From Favolaschia claudopus (lineage: Eukaryota > Basidiomycota > Agaricomycetes > Agaricales > Mycenaceae): DNA of 64,000 nucleotides. Every line of letters starts with the position of its first letter. Position 1 is the first letter of the stretch. The stretch spans positions 434,001-498,000 of the forward strand of contig JAWWNJ010000012.1 of the NCBI GenBank assembly GCA_037176885.1. Direction: 5' to 3'. The translations under genes and the position numbers were made by a program. Of this stretch, positions 13,738 through 26,200 are shown one piece after another. The notes beneath the pieces were generated by a model. It was not told the DNA's origin and did no database searches. It saw nothing but the letters and a program-made list of their open reading frames with translations.

Positions 13738-13805
13738 GCGGCCCAAATGCTCGCTCGGTCGACGCGCTCGGAGCTCCGCGCGTCGACCAGCTCGCATTGG
13801 GCCGC
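13738..13805. repeat. GC-rich nested inverted repeat (hairpin)
   Basis: Outer arms GCGGCCCAAATGC / GCATTGGGCCGC pair with one bulge. Inner arms GGTCGACGCG / CGCGTCGACC pair perfectly around a GAGCTC-centred loop. The whole is about 68 bp. It could be a cruciform-forming sequence or part of a small TIR element; no flanking repeat was found. Confidence 0.5.
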
Positions 13806-13809
13806 TACC

Positions 13810-14285
13810 TCCACAATTTTTTCCGCACGCATAGCTCACCTTACTAGTATACTCCTAATTGATTTGCTACTCCTCACACATTAGAACGAGCTGACGGGAT
13901 AATAGTATTGAATACTTGAGAAGTAACAATTGTTGACTGCAAGGGACCAAGGAAGTCACCAGACTCGAGGATGAATCCGACCTGCTAAGAACGGACTTTT
14001 GAGGCTTGAGTTGGGGCATTGATCGTATCTAATGGTGGTGAAGTAAGCTTGCAGGGCACTTGAAGTTCCGGGGCTTGATTCTGGAATTGTTGTTGAATGG
14101 ATTGAAAGCGGACGGGTGCGATTTGGATGGTGGTTAGGAAGAGGGAAGGAGACCAGAGGTAGCGAGCTTGATATCGCGCCAGTATGTCTGGGAAGGTAGT
14201 CTTGACGCCGACACACTCCTCGATGAGTCATGACGAGCGGCTTGACACACCGGAACTTGAGGACACGATGGTTTAAACTAATGGA
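13810..14285. other. Left pre-insertion flank of element A
   Basis: Host sequence up to the CAATC target duplication. A minus-strand open frame (13956-14348) runs into the LTR and has no recognised domain, so it is not called as a gene. Confidence 0.35.
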
Positions 14286-14290
14286 CAATC
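14286..14290. repeat. Target-site duplication of element A, left (CAATC)
   Basis: CAATC directly precedes the left LTR (TGTGACGC...) and is repeated exactly at 59277-59281 after the right LTR (...GCGTCACA). Five bp is the normal Ty3/gypsy target duplication. It shows that the two LTRs 45 kb apart belong to one insertion. Confidence 0.93.
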
Positions 14291-14692
14291 TGTGACGCGG
14301 CTCGGAATGCTCCGCTAGGAGGGAGAGACTGGTTCTCGGAGCAGCCATAGGCGCTAACGAGGACCAGTCTGAGAGGCGAGAGCCGAGTGTTGAGGCTCTC
14401 GTCGTCGTTGTAACCCATCGACGAGGGACCTGTTACCCTGGATAGGGACCTCTTGCAGCACCAGGGTTGTGGAGCAGTTATACGCTTGCTCAGGCAACCA
14501 GGGGGGCGGTAGGGGTGGTCCCTCGAAGATCTTGAAGCTCACATATTCCGTTGATAGAGTATAAAGCAAAGTAAGATCGTATTACCAAAATACTGATACG
14601 TAAGCATACTATCTACGGATTAGATAAGATATATACACATTTAAGGGCTCCTGGCCGCGTCTTGCAGTGAGTAATTATACATAGGCGTCACA
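14291..14692 (-). repeat. Element A 3' LTR (left copy, 402 bp)
   Basis: Starts TGTGACGC and ends GCGTCACA, perfect 8-bp inverted ends of TG...CA type. Nearly identical to 58875-59276. Differences seen: GCGGCTC versus GCGGGCTC, one G/A at about 14492, and AAAATACT versus AAATACT. Confidence 0.93.
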
Positions 14693-14708
14693 GTGCCCCC
14701 CACGCGGC
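14693..14708 (-). promoter_or_regulatory. Element A polypurine tract
   Basis: Directly inside the 3' LTR. On the minus strand it reads GTGGGGGGCAC just before the LTR's TGTGACGC. A purine run at this place normally primes plus-strand DNA synthesis. Position and composition are the only evidence. Confidence 0.55.
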
Positions 14709-14949
14709 TAGGGGCCTTGATACTTAGGCCCCATATCCATGCTATCATCTTGCCCGTCCTCCCATTTCGCCTCGCCCCGCCGCTTCGCTCTCCCGCCTGT
14801 TCCATCTCGATTCGTCGTTGCCGTGCCTCCTCATCTCGCATTTGTTGAACCCACGTACCACCCCGCGTCCCGCGCCGCGCTTTACCGCTTCTTCTTGGTC
14901 GGCCCCGCTGGTAATTCTCCGCCCGCTTTACGCTTCTTCCCCCACTTGA

Positions 14950-17907
14950 TCATCCTCTAGAGGGTTCCTGAAGCATTCCGCCTTCAGGTTCTCTAGCTTG
15001 TATCCTCCGTCTGAGGGGTACTGATTCCTCCATTCCAAAGCGTTGTAGTAGAGAAGGCGGGGCAGCACCAGACGGCAATCGGAGACGACGCATCAAGGAC
15101 GGACGGGGAGGGTCGGGAATCGGCGAAGGGGACCGCGGTCGCAAGCGTTCCTTCAAGGATGGATCGCGGAGGCGAGTACTTAGCGGGTCACGGAGGCGAT
15201 CCTTCAGCGAGCGATGCCCCGCCGGAGGGGTGTCGCGGCGGACTCCTTCGCTGATTCTCTCTCCCAGCGGTCGTCGATGAGCACGCGGTTCAGAAGGAGG
15301 AGTCCGAGCCTCCGTTGGCGGTACCGCAGGCGCTGCGTTCCGCCATGCTCGGGGCTCCGTTGGCGGCTTCCTCGAATTCGACGAGGAGGGCTGGATTGCC
15401 ACGGCGCCTCCTTCGTGCGGCGGTTGCGGTGGAGGCGGCGATGGCGGAGGAGAGGGTGAAGACGGCGGTGGCGGTGTTGGCGTCTGAGGCGGCGGAGATG
15501 GTGTCGTTCGCGGAATACTTGCAGCAGGAGGCGGCGAGGGGGATACCGGCGGCGGAGGCGATGAAGGCGGCGGCTGAGCAAGTGGAAGCTGCATGGACTC
15601 AGCGGCGATGACCGGCTGAGGCGGGAGGATTTGGGGCGGTTCGTCGACCTCCATCGGCACGATTACCGCAACTTCATCAATTGGACGCGCGGGGGAGAGC
15701 AGCGGATGAACTCGCGCTCGATCCCCGCCGCTGGCGCCAATTTCGTCTCTTCCTCCCCAGCAGCCTGGTCGAACTGTTGCTGAGTCACAAACTCCAGCAG
15801 GAGCTCCGCCTTCCCTACGCACGCTAGAGTGCCGAAAGCGCGAATAGCGCTGTTGACGTCTTCGAAGCGGACCCACAAGCGTTTCCCCCGCTCTTACCAC
15901 GCGCGACGACTGGTTTGGCTGTAGTGGAATTCGTCGCGCGCAGAGTCAACGAACGCCGACGCACTCATCGACGGGGGAACGCCATCCACCGCAAGGACAT
16001 TGGTAAGACGGGTTTCCGTCAAGCCATCACCTACTTCCTCGTCACCCCAGTCACTGTCCTCGTCTGAGCTCCCCTCGTACGTCCCCAATACCCCTGGAGG
16101 AGTCCGCGCGCGTCCCAGCTCCTCCACTGCTTCCAGCCGCTCCAATCCGAAGGGGTAAACTCGCCGTTCTGGGGAATTCAGCGCTCTTGCCTGCATCCGA
16201 CCTCTTCGGGATCTGGCTTTTATACATCCAGTGCGAGGGGGTCTTTGCCTTAGCGCGGTGCCCATCGTAGATGAAGAAGGGGTGGGGCGGAACGGGCGCT
16301 CCGAAGCGATCAACGTCCAACACTCCCGCCGGCGCGGCGTACGCGCCGAAGAAACAACCTCCTCTTATGCTCCCTATCAAACCATTCGTTACGCGCCCTA
16401 ATCTTCACATCTTTCCCTCGCCTCAGCCACGCCCGAATCCCTTGGTAACTCGTCAGTTCCCACTTCGTCCACCCCTTTTGATCTGCGCCCGCGATTGGAG
16501 GCGGTTTAACCCATTGCACCCGGTCTGGATGGACGGTGACCCGATCCAAAGGCAGACAGTATAGGCGGACGGGGGCGGGCACGTTCGCCGAAGAAGCCAA
16601 CAGCGTAGAAGCGGAGGCAGCGGCGGCTGTGGAGATAGGCGGGACGGGAAGCGGGGAGGCTCGGCGAGTCGTAACGCGCAACTCTTGCAAGCGTCAAGGA
16701 AGCCAGGTGCGGAGGTAGTTGCTCAAGGTAGAGCGACGACGCTTTCTTGTCGCTGACGGGAGCCGTGGCCTGCGTCTGGGGCCGCGTTACCCTCGGGGGG
16801 GACGGCGTCGAGTCGGAAGGCCTCCTCTCGAGCTATCTGTTGATATCTGCTCTCTCGAAGCAGCCCCAGCGCCTCCGTTCCCCCCAAGAAGTCTGTGAAG
16901 ACGGGAACACGATCGTCCACTTGGTCACGGCTGACCTCTCCTTCTCCGTACTCGTGTAATACGAAGCAAGGCACTCCGGCGGCCATATATAGGAGTACTG
17001 GCCACTCCTTGACTCCGTTAACCCACATGCCTATGTAACGGTCGTCGGCTACGGGCATCTCCAAGTTTCGAGCGGTGTTGAGGTCCACGTCTCGGAGCAG
17101 GTGTCGGGCTTCCATCATGCGCACCAACCCTCCTTTTCTCTTAACCCTCTTTGTACCGCCACCCCTTCGTCTACGGCTGATTCCCAGCTCTTGACTTTCT
17201 CCAGAGCTAGAATCGACGCCCGCGCTGGCGTATTGCGGGCGCGCTTCCCATTCTCCAGTGTGAGAACACTCCGAGCCCTTGAATTCTTCGATCCGGCGGT
17301 CGAGTTCGCGCCGAAGCGCGCTCAATCGACCGAGGAACTGCGGGTCGAAGAATCCAAGGAGTGGATTATCAGTGTTCCCCACCCAAGCGCGGTCAAGCGT
17401 AAGGTAGGCGGCAAACGAAGGGTCGTTTTCTTCCACGAGATGCGCTCGGCGCATGAAGGGCCAATGCAAAGAGGCGGAGTTGGGGAACTGAGGGAAGAAG
17501 AGACAGTCGTGTCTCCCGGCGTGCCCGTCGTATCTTCTTTCGTGCAGCTTGGCGGGAATGGTCGGAACAAAGTCAAGGCGACGTTCCCCGGGCAAGAACA
17601 CGTGCTGTTGGGAGTTCGGAGACCAGCATTCGAAGGTGCGTTCCTGCACTATGACGACGCGGGAGATGAGAGAAGGGCGTTGGACCAGCTCGAAGGTCAT
17701 CGTGGTGCGGAGCTGGGGCGAGTCGGCGTATCCAGCGTCGCACGCGAGTCGTTGATGTCCAAATCTAGGTGTCCCAGCCATAGCGGAGGCTAGAGTGAAC
17801 GAAGGTGCAGCCTCAGGCGCTCGCTTCGACACAGTACGCGGAAGGGGAGGGGGTGACTTCAGAACTTGCAGTGTCGTTGTACTTGAGGTGTTTGCGGGGG
17901 AGCTCAA
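14950..17907 (-). pseudogene. Accessory ORF downstream of pol in element A, broken
   Basis: Begins at ATG 17907 and reads 394 codons to 16723 (WVGNTDNPLLGFFDPQFLGR; then GMWVNGVKEWPVLLYMAAGV and PCFVLHEYGEG). Related open pieces follow in other frames: 16690-16310 (VQWVKPPPIAGADQKGW), about 16330-16140, 16313-15894 (acidic SDEDSDWGDEE), 15878-15663 and 15700-14950 (proline-rich PSPPP repeats, then Arg-rich). They are probably one protein of roughly 900 residues cut by several frame changes. The 'WPVLLY...PCFVLHEY' style resembles hypothetical proteins common in mushroom genomes, from memory only. No function is known to me. It occupies the env-like position on the same strand as gag-pol. Confidence 0.6.
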
Positions 17908-18003
17908 TCGCAGTCGTCAAAGTGGTCGAGAGCAGAAAATATTGACAGCTCCCACGGCATTGCCACTTCCGATCCGACTGGGTAATTGTGATGACGTGCT
18001 ACC

Positions 18004-21000
18004 CTACGCGATCCCGTGCATCTGCAGGTACGCGCGTTTCAGGGCTGGCGCATTGCGCAAGTCCCTCTCTGACACCCAAGTGTTGTCGGCGGGGCCGTAG
18101 CCTTCCCACCTCACCCTGAACATTCGGTACTGACCCGACTTGCGAGATCTGACCGTGTGGCCCAAAATGGCTTCCACCACAAATTCCTCCGACGCGGACA
18201 AGTAGTCCCGCGTGTCGGGCAACTTCGTGCGGTCTCCAAATTCCGGTTTAGAGACGTGGTATTTGCGCAGATGCTCGAGGTTGAAGACGGGATGCATGGG
18301 GTATATGTCTGGGAGCCGAAGGCGGTAGACTACCAGATTAATCTTTTCCAGTACCTCGAAAGGGCCAATGGTACGCTGGATAAGCTTCTTCCCTGTACCC
18401 TCAACATCCACCAGCTCTAGCGAGTGCGGGTTCACCAACACGAAGTCCCCTTCTTCAATGGATTCTATGGGGCGCCTGCCCTTGTTGTAAGCTCGTGCTT
18501 GCTTGTCCTGCGCTAACACGATTGCGTCCCGCGCCGCTTGGCGGTGACTTTCCAAGGCCGCGATGAAATCCTCCCCTTTCTGACTCGGTAAGAAGGGTCG
18601 CGCAACAGGATCGCCTGAAGGGGCTAGCATGCCTGCGGCTCCTTTCGGTTGGTAGCCCAGAAGTAAGAAATGGGGTGTGTACCCCGTCGACGAGTGCACG
18701 TTTGAGTTATAAGCAAAGCAGACTTCCCCCAACCAACGCGCCCATGATGATCGATCCGTCGCTACATAAGCGCGCAGCATCTGTTCAATCATGGCGTTCA
18801 CTATCTCCGTCTGTCCATCCGTCTGAGGATGGTGCGCTGAGGAGAGTGCCAGCACACTCCCGTATTGTTCTACAACCGACCTCCAAAAGGCGGTAGACCA
18901 CCTTGTGTCCCTGTCGCAGATGATTCTCTCCGGCATCCCATACACGTTCACAACTCTATCCACGAAGAACTTTGCAAATCCTTCTTGAGAGAGCTGAGTG
19001 TGCGTGGGGATCATGATGGCATATCTTGTCAATTTATCGACTATTACCAGAACCGCCGTGAATTTCTCTGGTCCAGACGGAGGAAGGCCGGTGATCAAGT
19101 CCAGCGAAACCGTTGCAAACGGTCGCGGAGGAATATGAGCGGGTCTAAGCCCTCCCATCTTCGCTCGATGATCCACCTTGATTTTCTGGCAGACATCGCA
19201 AGTCTTAGCGAATCCTTCTGCGTCCTTCACTAGTGACGTCCAGAAGAACAGTTCGCGAAGGCGATTAACGAACTTGAAGGGTCCCGCGTGAGCACTCTCA
19301 TGCGGCGAGTCGTGTATCCACTTCAAGACGTAGTGGCTCTTAGATTTAGGGACACAGAGTCTTGTCTTCCAGTCTGCGTCAATAAAATATAAGAGCCCGT
19401 CTCGTCCTTTGGAGAACCGTGAAGGCGTTAATATCTTGTCAGGGCTAGGAGCTTCCTCCGCGTAGCGATCACGAAAGTAAGGATCCTCCTTGTAACCCTT
19501 GACAAAACTTTCCTTCACTTTCGACGAGACCGAGATCAGGAGGTGAGATCGACGATTCCAATCCTCTTCATCCTTATCCGGTCTCACCCCCGCAGGGTAC
19601 GTCCAGTGGTCCCCTTGAACGAAAGGAAGAGAGTCCAAGTCTGCCGCGAGTTCCACGCGCTCCTTGACTCCTTCCTTCGCCTCTTCGGAGGAAGTACCCG
19701 AGTGTGCAGCGACTTCATCGCGCTCCTGGGCATTCTTCCGCTCCCCACGCCTGCCCTCCACCAGCGGAGGGTAAGCTAGCGTAGTTTCCACGCTTTCCTT
19801 CGCCTTCTGTCTGCGCGTCTGCACCGGCAGCGCGTACTTGTCCACTACATCCTCCCACCACCAGATCGCAAACGCCGCTTTCTTAGCCGGCGCAAACTCA
19901 CTCTTGTCCTCTAGACGTTGTGCTGTCTCCTGCTTGTCGGCGTCGGGTATAATCGTGTTGGGGTCCTCAACGACCGGCGATTCATGCGGCGGAACTCTCG
20001 GTAGTCGCGAGAGCGGATCTACGTTAGAGTGCACTCGACCCGGTCTGTGCACTATCTTCAATCCTGGATACACAGCGAACACCGCCCCCCACGCCGCTAG
20101 TCGACGGTTGGCATTCTCGTACACCCTCGCCCACTGCAATGCGGCGTGATCTGTTACCAGAATCACCGTTTCCCCTTCGATAAACGGCTGGAATCGCACC
20201 AGCGCTTCCTTCGCGCCCAGCGCTTCCCTCTCCGTCGCGCTGTAGTTCCTCTCTGCGGCCTTCAGACTCCTGCTCCAATAGGCAATCACCCGTTCGACAT
20301 GGACTATGGTGTCGTCAATGTCGTACCCCACTTCTCCTCGTCCGGCACCTCCACCACGTCCTTCGTTAATGTCGTGAATAACTTGGGAATAGAGTTCCCG
20401 GCGTCCCACGCCGCTTTCAGTCGGTCATATGAACTCGTCCCCTTCAAGTCGCCCACTCGGATTGGCTGCACCTGTTGCAGACTAGAGCCTAAGGCGTAGT
20501 CTGACGCGTCGGTATACAGCCTATACGGGGACCCTTGAATGGGGTGTCCCAGTATCGGTGCCATGGAGAGTGCTTCCTTCGCCTGCGTGAATGCAATCTC
20601 GTGCTCCGCCCTCCAGTCCCACTTGACCCCTTTCGCGAGAAGCCCAAACAAGGGTTTCGCTATGTAGGCGTAGTAAGGGATGTAAGAGGCGAAGTAATTC
20701 ACCATCCCCAGAAATTTCTGAAGGTCGTGAACGGAAGTAGGACGCGCCAGTTCCTGAATGGCGGCCACTTTCTCCTTGTGCGTCGAAAGGCCCAGCCTAG
20801 AAACCTTCTGCCCTAGCAGAAGGATAGAGGAATATCCTACGAAGCACTTCTTAGGCTCCAGAGTGATCCCAGCAGCTGCTATAGCGCTCAGGACCTTATC
20901 TAGGTGCACTAAGTGGTCCTCCCAATTCCTTGAAAACACCACGATGTCATCAATATAGACAAGCGTGAAGAGCCATAGGTACGGCGCAAGCACCCCCTGC

Positions 21001-21937
21001 ATTATACGCTGGAAGATAGACGGCCCATTTCTCAGCCCGAAGGGCATGCGGCGAAATTGCCACAAACCACGGTGAGAGCGAAGGCTGTTTTCTCCTTTGC
21101 GTCGTCATCCATCTCCACCTGATTGAACCCTGCCAGGGCGTCAAACGAGGAAAGGACCTGGGAGCCCGAGAGCGCTTGGATGATATTGGATTGACGGGGA
21201 ATGGGGAACTCATCCGCTATGGTATTAGCGTTGAGCTTTCGGTAGTCGACCGCCAGCCTAGGCTTCCCGTTACGGAAAACAACGACACACGGCGCTCCCC
21301 AAGGGCTGGTAGACGGCTCGATGACCTCCCTTTCGATCCACAGGTCCATTTGTTTGTCGATGACCTCGCGTTTTGCAGGCGACGCGGAGTACATGGGTAT
21401 CGATACGGGTTGCGTTCCAGGTTTCACTGGCACAGGGGCCTTCTCCTTGACATGCCCTAGTCTACCTCCGACTCCGAACGCAGCCTTATTTCGGCGCAGA
21501 ACGTCGTCAAGCCTTGGACGGATAGCTTCCGGCACATCCGGTCCCAAATTCACCATGGCCGCTACGTCCTCCGAATCTTCCGCTTCCTCAAACTCTCCAG
21601 CTAATGCAGTCGTCTTTGGTCCCCACATGTGATCCTCCTCTTCACCAGTCTCCTCATGGACGGTGGGAGGATTGCTGGGGATTGGATCCTGCGCACGCAG
21701 CGTTTCTTGGATTACGCGCGCCAGCGCCTCCGCAGAAGCGACCATTTTCTCCCTTTCCTCGTCCGTCTTTGGTACATCCGCGAAGTCCTCCGGAGCATAG
21801 AGCTTGCCCACGATGTCACCTGCTCGTATATACCATGGACGCGTACTCGGGTTCGCGATTGGCAAGTACGGGGACGAAGACTTGATAAATGTGGTGGGGG
21901 CAGCCATCACGCTTGCGTCCTCATTGGCTATCACCAC
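18004..21937 (-). pseudogene. Element A pol, distal copy: RT-RNase H-integrase-chromodomain, two frameshifts
   Basis: Three abutting open pieces (21937-21032, 21065-20304, 20409-18004) form one pol. Reverse transcriptase carries YIDDIVVFSRN. RNase H carries LYTDASDYALG and the basidiomycete-type insert before TIVHVERVIAYWSR. Integrase has CDVCQK in the zinc domain, then SLDLITG, CDRDTRW and QTDGQTE (D,D-35-E). The last 60 or so residues are a chromodomain (RVRWEGYGPADNTWV). Compared with the duplicate at 29336-32023, one C is missing at about 20316 and one G at about 21080; each breaks the frame. Only this copy retains complete integrase and chromodomain. Confidence 0.88.
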
Positions 21938-23202
21938 CTTCTCGACAACCCACTCTTCCTTCCCATCGAACGGCCCGTAACTTTGACGTTATGTACGGAT
22001 CCGGCCGCAATAAGGACGTCGTTCGCCGCCAGCACTGGCGGGGCTTCCATCTTCCCTTCCCTACGAATACGCGCCTTCGACCTCTGGTACGTTTTCCGCC
22101 AGATCCCGGGTAGAAGGCGCTTCATGGTCCTCGCCACGCTTGCTTGCCGTATTTCAAACCCGAGATCGATAGAGTGGGCGGAAGAGGCAGGAATGGTATG
22201 TCGAGTCCTGCCTATCTGTACCTCACAATGACCCGTGGCCCATCGTTGCACGCCTAACTCGTACGACGACTGAAAGTCCTCTCCCAGCAACAGCGGTACT
22301 TTCATATTTCTCACCACGTAGGCCTCCATCTCGAAACTTATGAGTTCTCCGTCCTTCGATACCATGTAGACAGGAGTCTTGATATATCCGAGTACTTTCG
22401 CCTGACCCGTTAGGTGGTAGAGGGTCATCCGAATTCCATCTCGAGGCTTAGGAAGCCCTGGGATTGACTCCCAGAACTCCTCCGACATCAGCGTGATATC
22501 CGCTCCAGAGTCGAGACGTCCCTTGATCTCTTCGTTCTCAAGGGAGCCGACCTTAAGCTTGACGTGAAGGGCTCTCGCTCCGAGTGACCCAAGACCGTCA
22601 GGGAGCTGTCTGACCTTACGGGCTTGGAGGATATTCGTTCCATCCTCCAAGGTTGTGCTGGGCAGCTCGGGAGGTCTGACTTCCTTGCGTCGCTCCTTCC
22701 GCGGTATGACTGGGGGGTCATCGCTTTCCACCGCTTTCCCCTTGTCCTTCGCGGGCGGAGATTTCGCAAAAAGGTCATGCCTCCGACGGTTACGATTAAA
22801 CCCACGATACTGAACGTGAGCAGCTTTGGCGTCAGAGCCGAGCGCGTCAACGACCAGGGCTTCTCTCGTAGTTTTAGACTCAGGTTCACTCGAGTAAGCG
22901 GAAGCAGCATCAATATTTTCCATAGCTAAGTACTCGCGTAATTCCTTCGCTTCCTCATCCGCGTCCAAGTCTACGAAGATGAGATTAGCTCTACGTAGCG
23001 CCGACCATCGACCGAAATGGGGACAGTCTCGGTGGACGTGCTTAGGGCTGGTACAAATGTAGCATTCCCCGTTCGGCGCTCGACGGCTACTCTTGGAATC
23101 ATCTCTCTTGAACTCATACCCTTCTATCGTCTTGCCACCCGGGAAGGGAGTCTGCGAGCTCGAAGCTTGGGCGCTCCCGTTCCTAGAACGGTCTGCAGCC
23201 AT
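21931..23202 (-). CDS. Element A nucleocapsid-protease, distal copy
   Basis: 423 residues from ATG 23202. A CCHC zinc knuckle (C47-x2-C50-x4-H55-x4-C60, CYICTSPKHVHRDC) is the nucleocapsid end of Gag. A retropepsin-type aspartic protease follows with the active-site LDSGAD at about residue 230. The frame ends 7 nt past the first Met of the RT piece. Translated one base out of frame, the DNA just before continues as DGKEEWVVEKVVIANE into RT, so a missing base (TTC reduced to TC) probably split protease from RT. The same lesion is in the other copy. The frame opens just inside the TIR insertion, so this part was once fused to the capsid ORF. Confidence 0.85.
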   Translation of the reverse strand: MAADRSRNGSAQASSSQTPFPGGKTIEGYEFKRDDSKSSRRAPNGECYICTSPKHVHRDCPHFGRWSALRRANLIFVDLDADEEAKELREYLAMENIDAASAYSSEPESKTTREALVVDALGSDAKAAHVQYRGFNRNRRRHDLFAKSPPAKDKGKAVESDDPPVIPRKERRKEVRPPELPSTTLEDGTNILQARKVRQLPDGLGSLGARALHVKLKVGSLENEEIKGRLDSGADITLMSEEFWESIPGLPKPRDGIRMTLYHLTGQAKVLGYIKTPVYMVSKDGELISFEMEAYVVRNMKVPLLLGEDFQSSYELGVQRWATGHCEVQIGRTRHTIPASSAHSIDLGFEIRQASVARTMKRLLPGIWRKTYQRSKARIRREGKMEAPPVLAANDVLIAAGSVHNVKVTGRSMGRKSGLSRRW

Positions 23203-23248
23203 GGCAGATTTCTCCGCCGCGAGCTCGCTCAGTGTTGGTTGTTACTAG

Positions 23249-26200
23249 ATATATATATACCCAACCATCATAGGGGGGTACATTGGAATAAAGTAACACC
23301 TGGGTAATGCAGCCAACATGTACCCTATATATATGTACCTTGATCACTGATGACAACGGGGAATCATCGCGGCTTGGCTCGGCCTCATGGTGGAGTTTCC
23401 CACACCATCAAATAGCTGAAATGAACGCAATAAATGGCTTTTTTTGCCAGAAATAATCAAAAAGAAATTAGATAATTGAATGGTAAAATACACGTTGTAT
23501 GTAATCAAACACGCGCCGGCTTAAAACGTTGAATGACAGGTCAAGCGAATGATACGGCATAAGCGCCTAAGGCGCTTACACTAATCACTGTGTCACGTGG
23601 GTGCTGTGGCTGGTGTGGCGCGCAGCGCGCGGCGCGCCTGCATACAGCGCCGTACCGCAGTAGTACAATGCGGCGGGGTTGCACGTGGATGCGGATGCGC
23701 GACGCGGTAGCAAGTGGGCGCGTCCTTCCAAAAGCTATTCAAGCGCTATGGAGACGTAGCGCGCACACGTCGAGAGGTGTTGACACCAGTGCAATGAGGG
23801 ACGGAGTGTGTCGGTAACAATAGCACCGTCCGCAATAGAGGCGTGTTAGCAGAGATACGCGAGAGGTGGAAAAGCGGTTGGTGGCAAAGGGTGAGGAGAC
23901 GGCGCCGCGCCGTGACGCGGTGGAAGCCCGCGGGCAGTGCGTTTGATTGCGCTGTACGGTTGCGGGTTGCGGGAGGAGAACAGAAGTGACAGCTGTGGGG
24001 TCGGGTGGAGCGGTAGCGCGCATCCGTAGTGCATCGGAAAAGATCTAAAGGGTCAGAATTAGCGTGGCGGCGGGTAGGTAAAGCAGACGCAGGGATGTAT
24101 TTGAGATGAAAAGAATTGAGAATAGAATGAAGATAGAAGGGAAGCAAGAAAAAGATAACAAAAGTAGACAAAAGGCAAGGTAAAGTTATGAATGAACAAA
24201 CGAAGGAGCGGGGTGGGGGGGGGGGAACTGGGGAGACCCCGTAGACGAAATAAAATGGAAGGAAAATGTCAAAATATAATGGACAGAAAGAGAGAAGAAA
24301 TAGAAAAGGAACATACTGGATATCCACCCCTTCCCCCTATCCAATCCGTCTTGATTCAACACGCCGCAGCCCCCACTTTCTAGTAGATCCGTATCTGCTG
24401 CTGGAACGGAGTTGTCGATCTTGAGATGGGGCGGTCCTTCATGGGTTGGATCAGATTGACGATGTCTGTAACAGAGGACAAGAGGTAACGATGAGAATAA
24501 GGAGACAATGAAAGTAACACGCACCACTTTCACTTATCGCTGCCTCCGCATCCACCTTCATCAGCACATTTAGATTCTCTTTTGATCACATTCCCGTCAA
24601 GCCACCGTAGTTGCTCCCGCCATTGTCATTTCAGAGTCAGGTTGCGGTGTCTGAAATCGTCCTTGTCGGGTCGCCGTGCAAGGAGACAAGCGAGGAGTAG
24701 AGATGGCGAGGAAGGAAGGGTGTGCGCTGGCAGTGTGACGCGTGAGTCACCGCATCGGCATCGTTTCCGAGTGGCTCGGGCGGATCGGTGCGATCACCGA
24801 TACTCAACGCCCGAGTCCGAATCGGGTAAGTTTTGAATCAAAACCATCGAGTTTGTTCCTCTAGCATTTCTAAGCCGTTCTACAAGCTTCTTTCAGCCAC
24901 ATGCATGCTTTGTACATTCAATATATCTGCCTTGTAGCTAAATTTTAGCCACGCCGAATTTATTCCACATCCAAACCTGAATTTATCTTCAGGCACACCA
25001 ACCGGTGGTCTTCGAGTATCAGGGTATTGCAGAGCCAATGTTCTTGGCTAAAACAGAGTTTATAAGTGCTATAGTGCTATCACAGCTCATATCTGAGTTC
25101 TAGATTCTAGATTCCGGGTGTGATATCACAATTTACCATAAAATGTCGACGCCAATTATGAGCTCAGTTTTATGTATTCTGTGTTAAAGTCCTAAGTTTT
25201 TGAAGCGTTACTTACCCAGAAGCTTTAGGTCTGAATATCGCTTGAGATTTCAAACTTTGAAAATTCGATGTTTTTCGACATTTGGGCTTTTTGAGGGGTT
25301 GAGATAAGGGAAATGGCTTAATTCCTTGTTGAAAGTTACTCGGAACAAGTCTTAGAAGAATATATGTCAAGATAATGTTGCCCTTTCAAGATGGAAGTAC
25401 CCAAAGTGCGGGAAGTGTACTGGAGATATTAGTACAAGTTCAGTTTCAACGGTTGGCTCAAAATAATGACTTACTTATATTGTCATCTACATTGCTGTTG
25501 GACAGGCACTTTTGTAATATGTTGTTTCAGATGCTCGCAAGGCCTCAGATTGACGGCCCTTATATTTTCTTGCAGCCTGTGGGAGATGAACGAACGAAAA
25601 AAAGAATTAGCCGCCGACATCGACTCGTTAAGCGCCCGCGTCGGACCGTTGCCCCAGCCAATGGGAGCACGATCCGACGCGTCCGATTCGTCGGCCGAAG
25701 TCCTGTGTGGCGCACTCACCACTCAAATGTGGCGCACTCACGACTCAACGACGGCTGTTCTCCCCCATTCATTGTTTCTCTTGCTGAGGTCACTCATTGA
25801 AGCCAGTCTGAACATGATTTACATTGCTCTTTGTACAAGTAAAATAGATAAGTAGAGTACTTTAGCAAATCAATACAAGAAAAGGGAAAACAAGATGATA
25901 AGAAATGCGAAATAAAAGATACAAGCAGCAGACACTCGAGAGAGGGTCGAGGTCATTCGGCCCCTCACGAGTTCGTTGAAGGTGACTTGAATTCAATCTG
26001 AGCTGCGGTTTATCAAGCCGAGGATCGGCGCCCGCACACAAATCGACGTTGTTGATGATGATGCTGACGAGGGGTGTTGACGAAGAAGACGGCGTGGGGT
26101 CGAGTCAGACTGAGTGGTGAGGTTGAGCTGCAGATTCTAGGTTGGATGCCAGGGTTTGGGAGTGGGGACAGGAAAAGGGGCGAGGTGGCGGGGTATGGGG

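Noticed and set aside
15204..15611. Arg-rich and Ala-rich frames opposite the accessory ORF of element A
   Set aside because: Antisense shadows of the proline-rich repeats on the minus strand.
23746..24533. Two minus-strand frames of 193 and 115 codons in the TIR element
   Set aside because: Low-complexity, hydrophobic/Pro-rich and mutually overlapping; no domain or clear splice structure.
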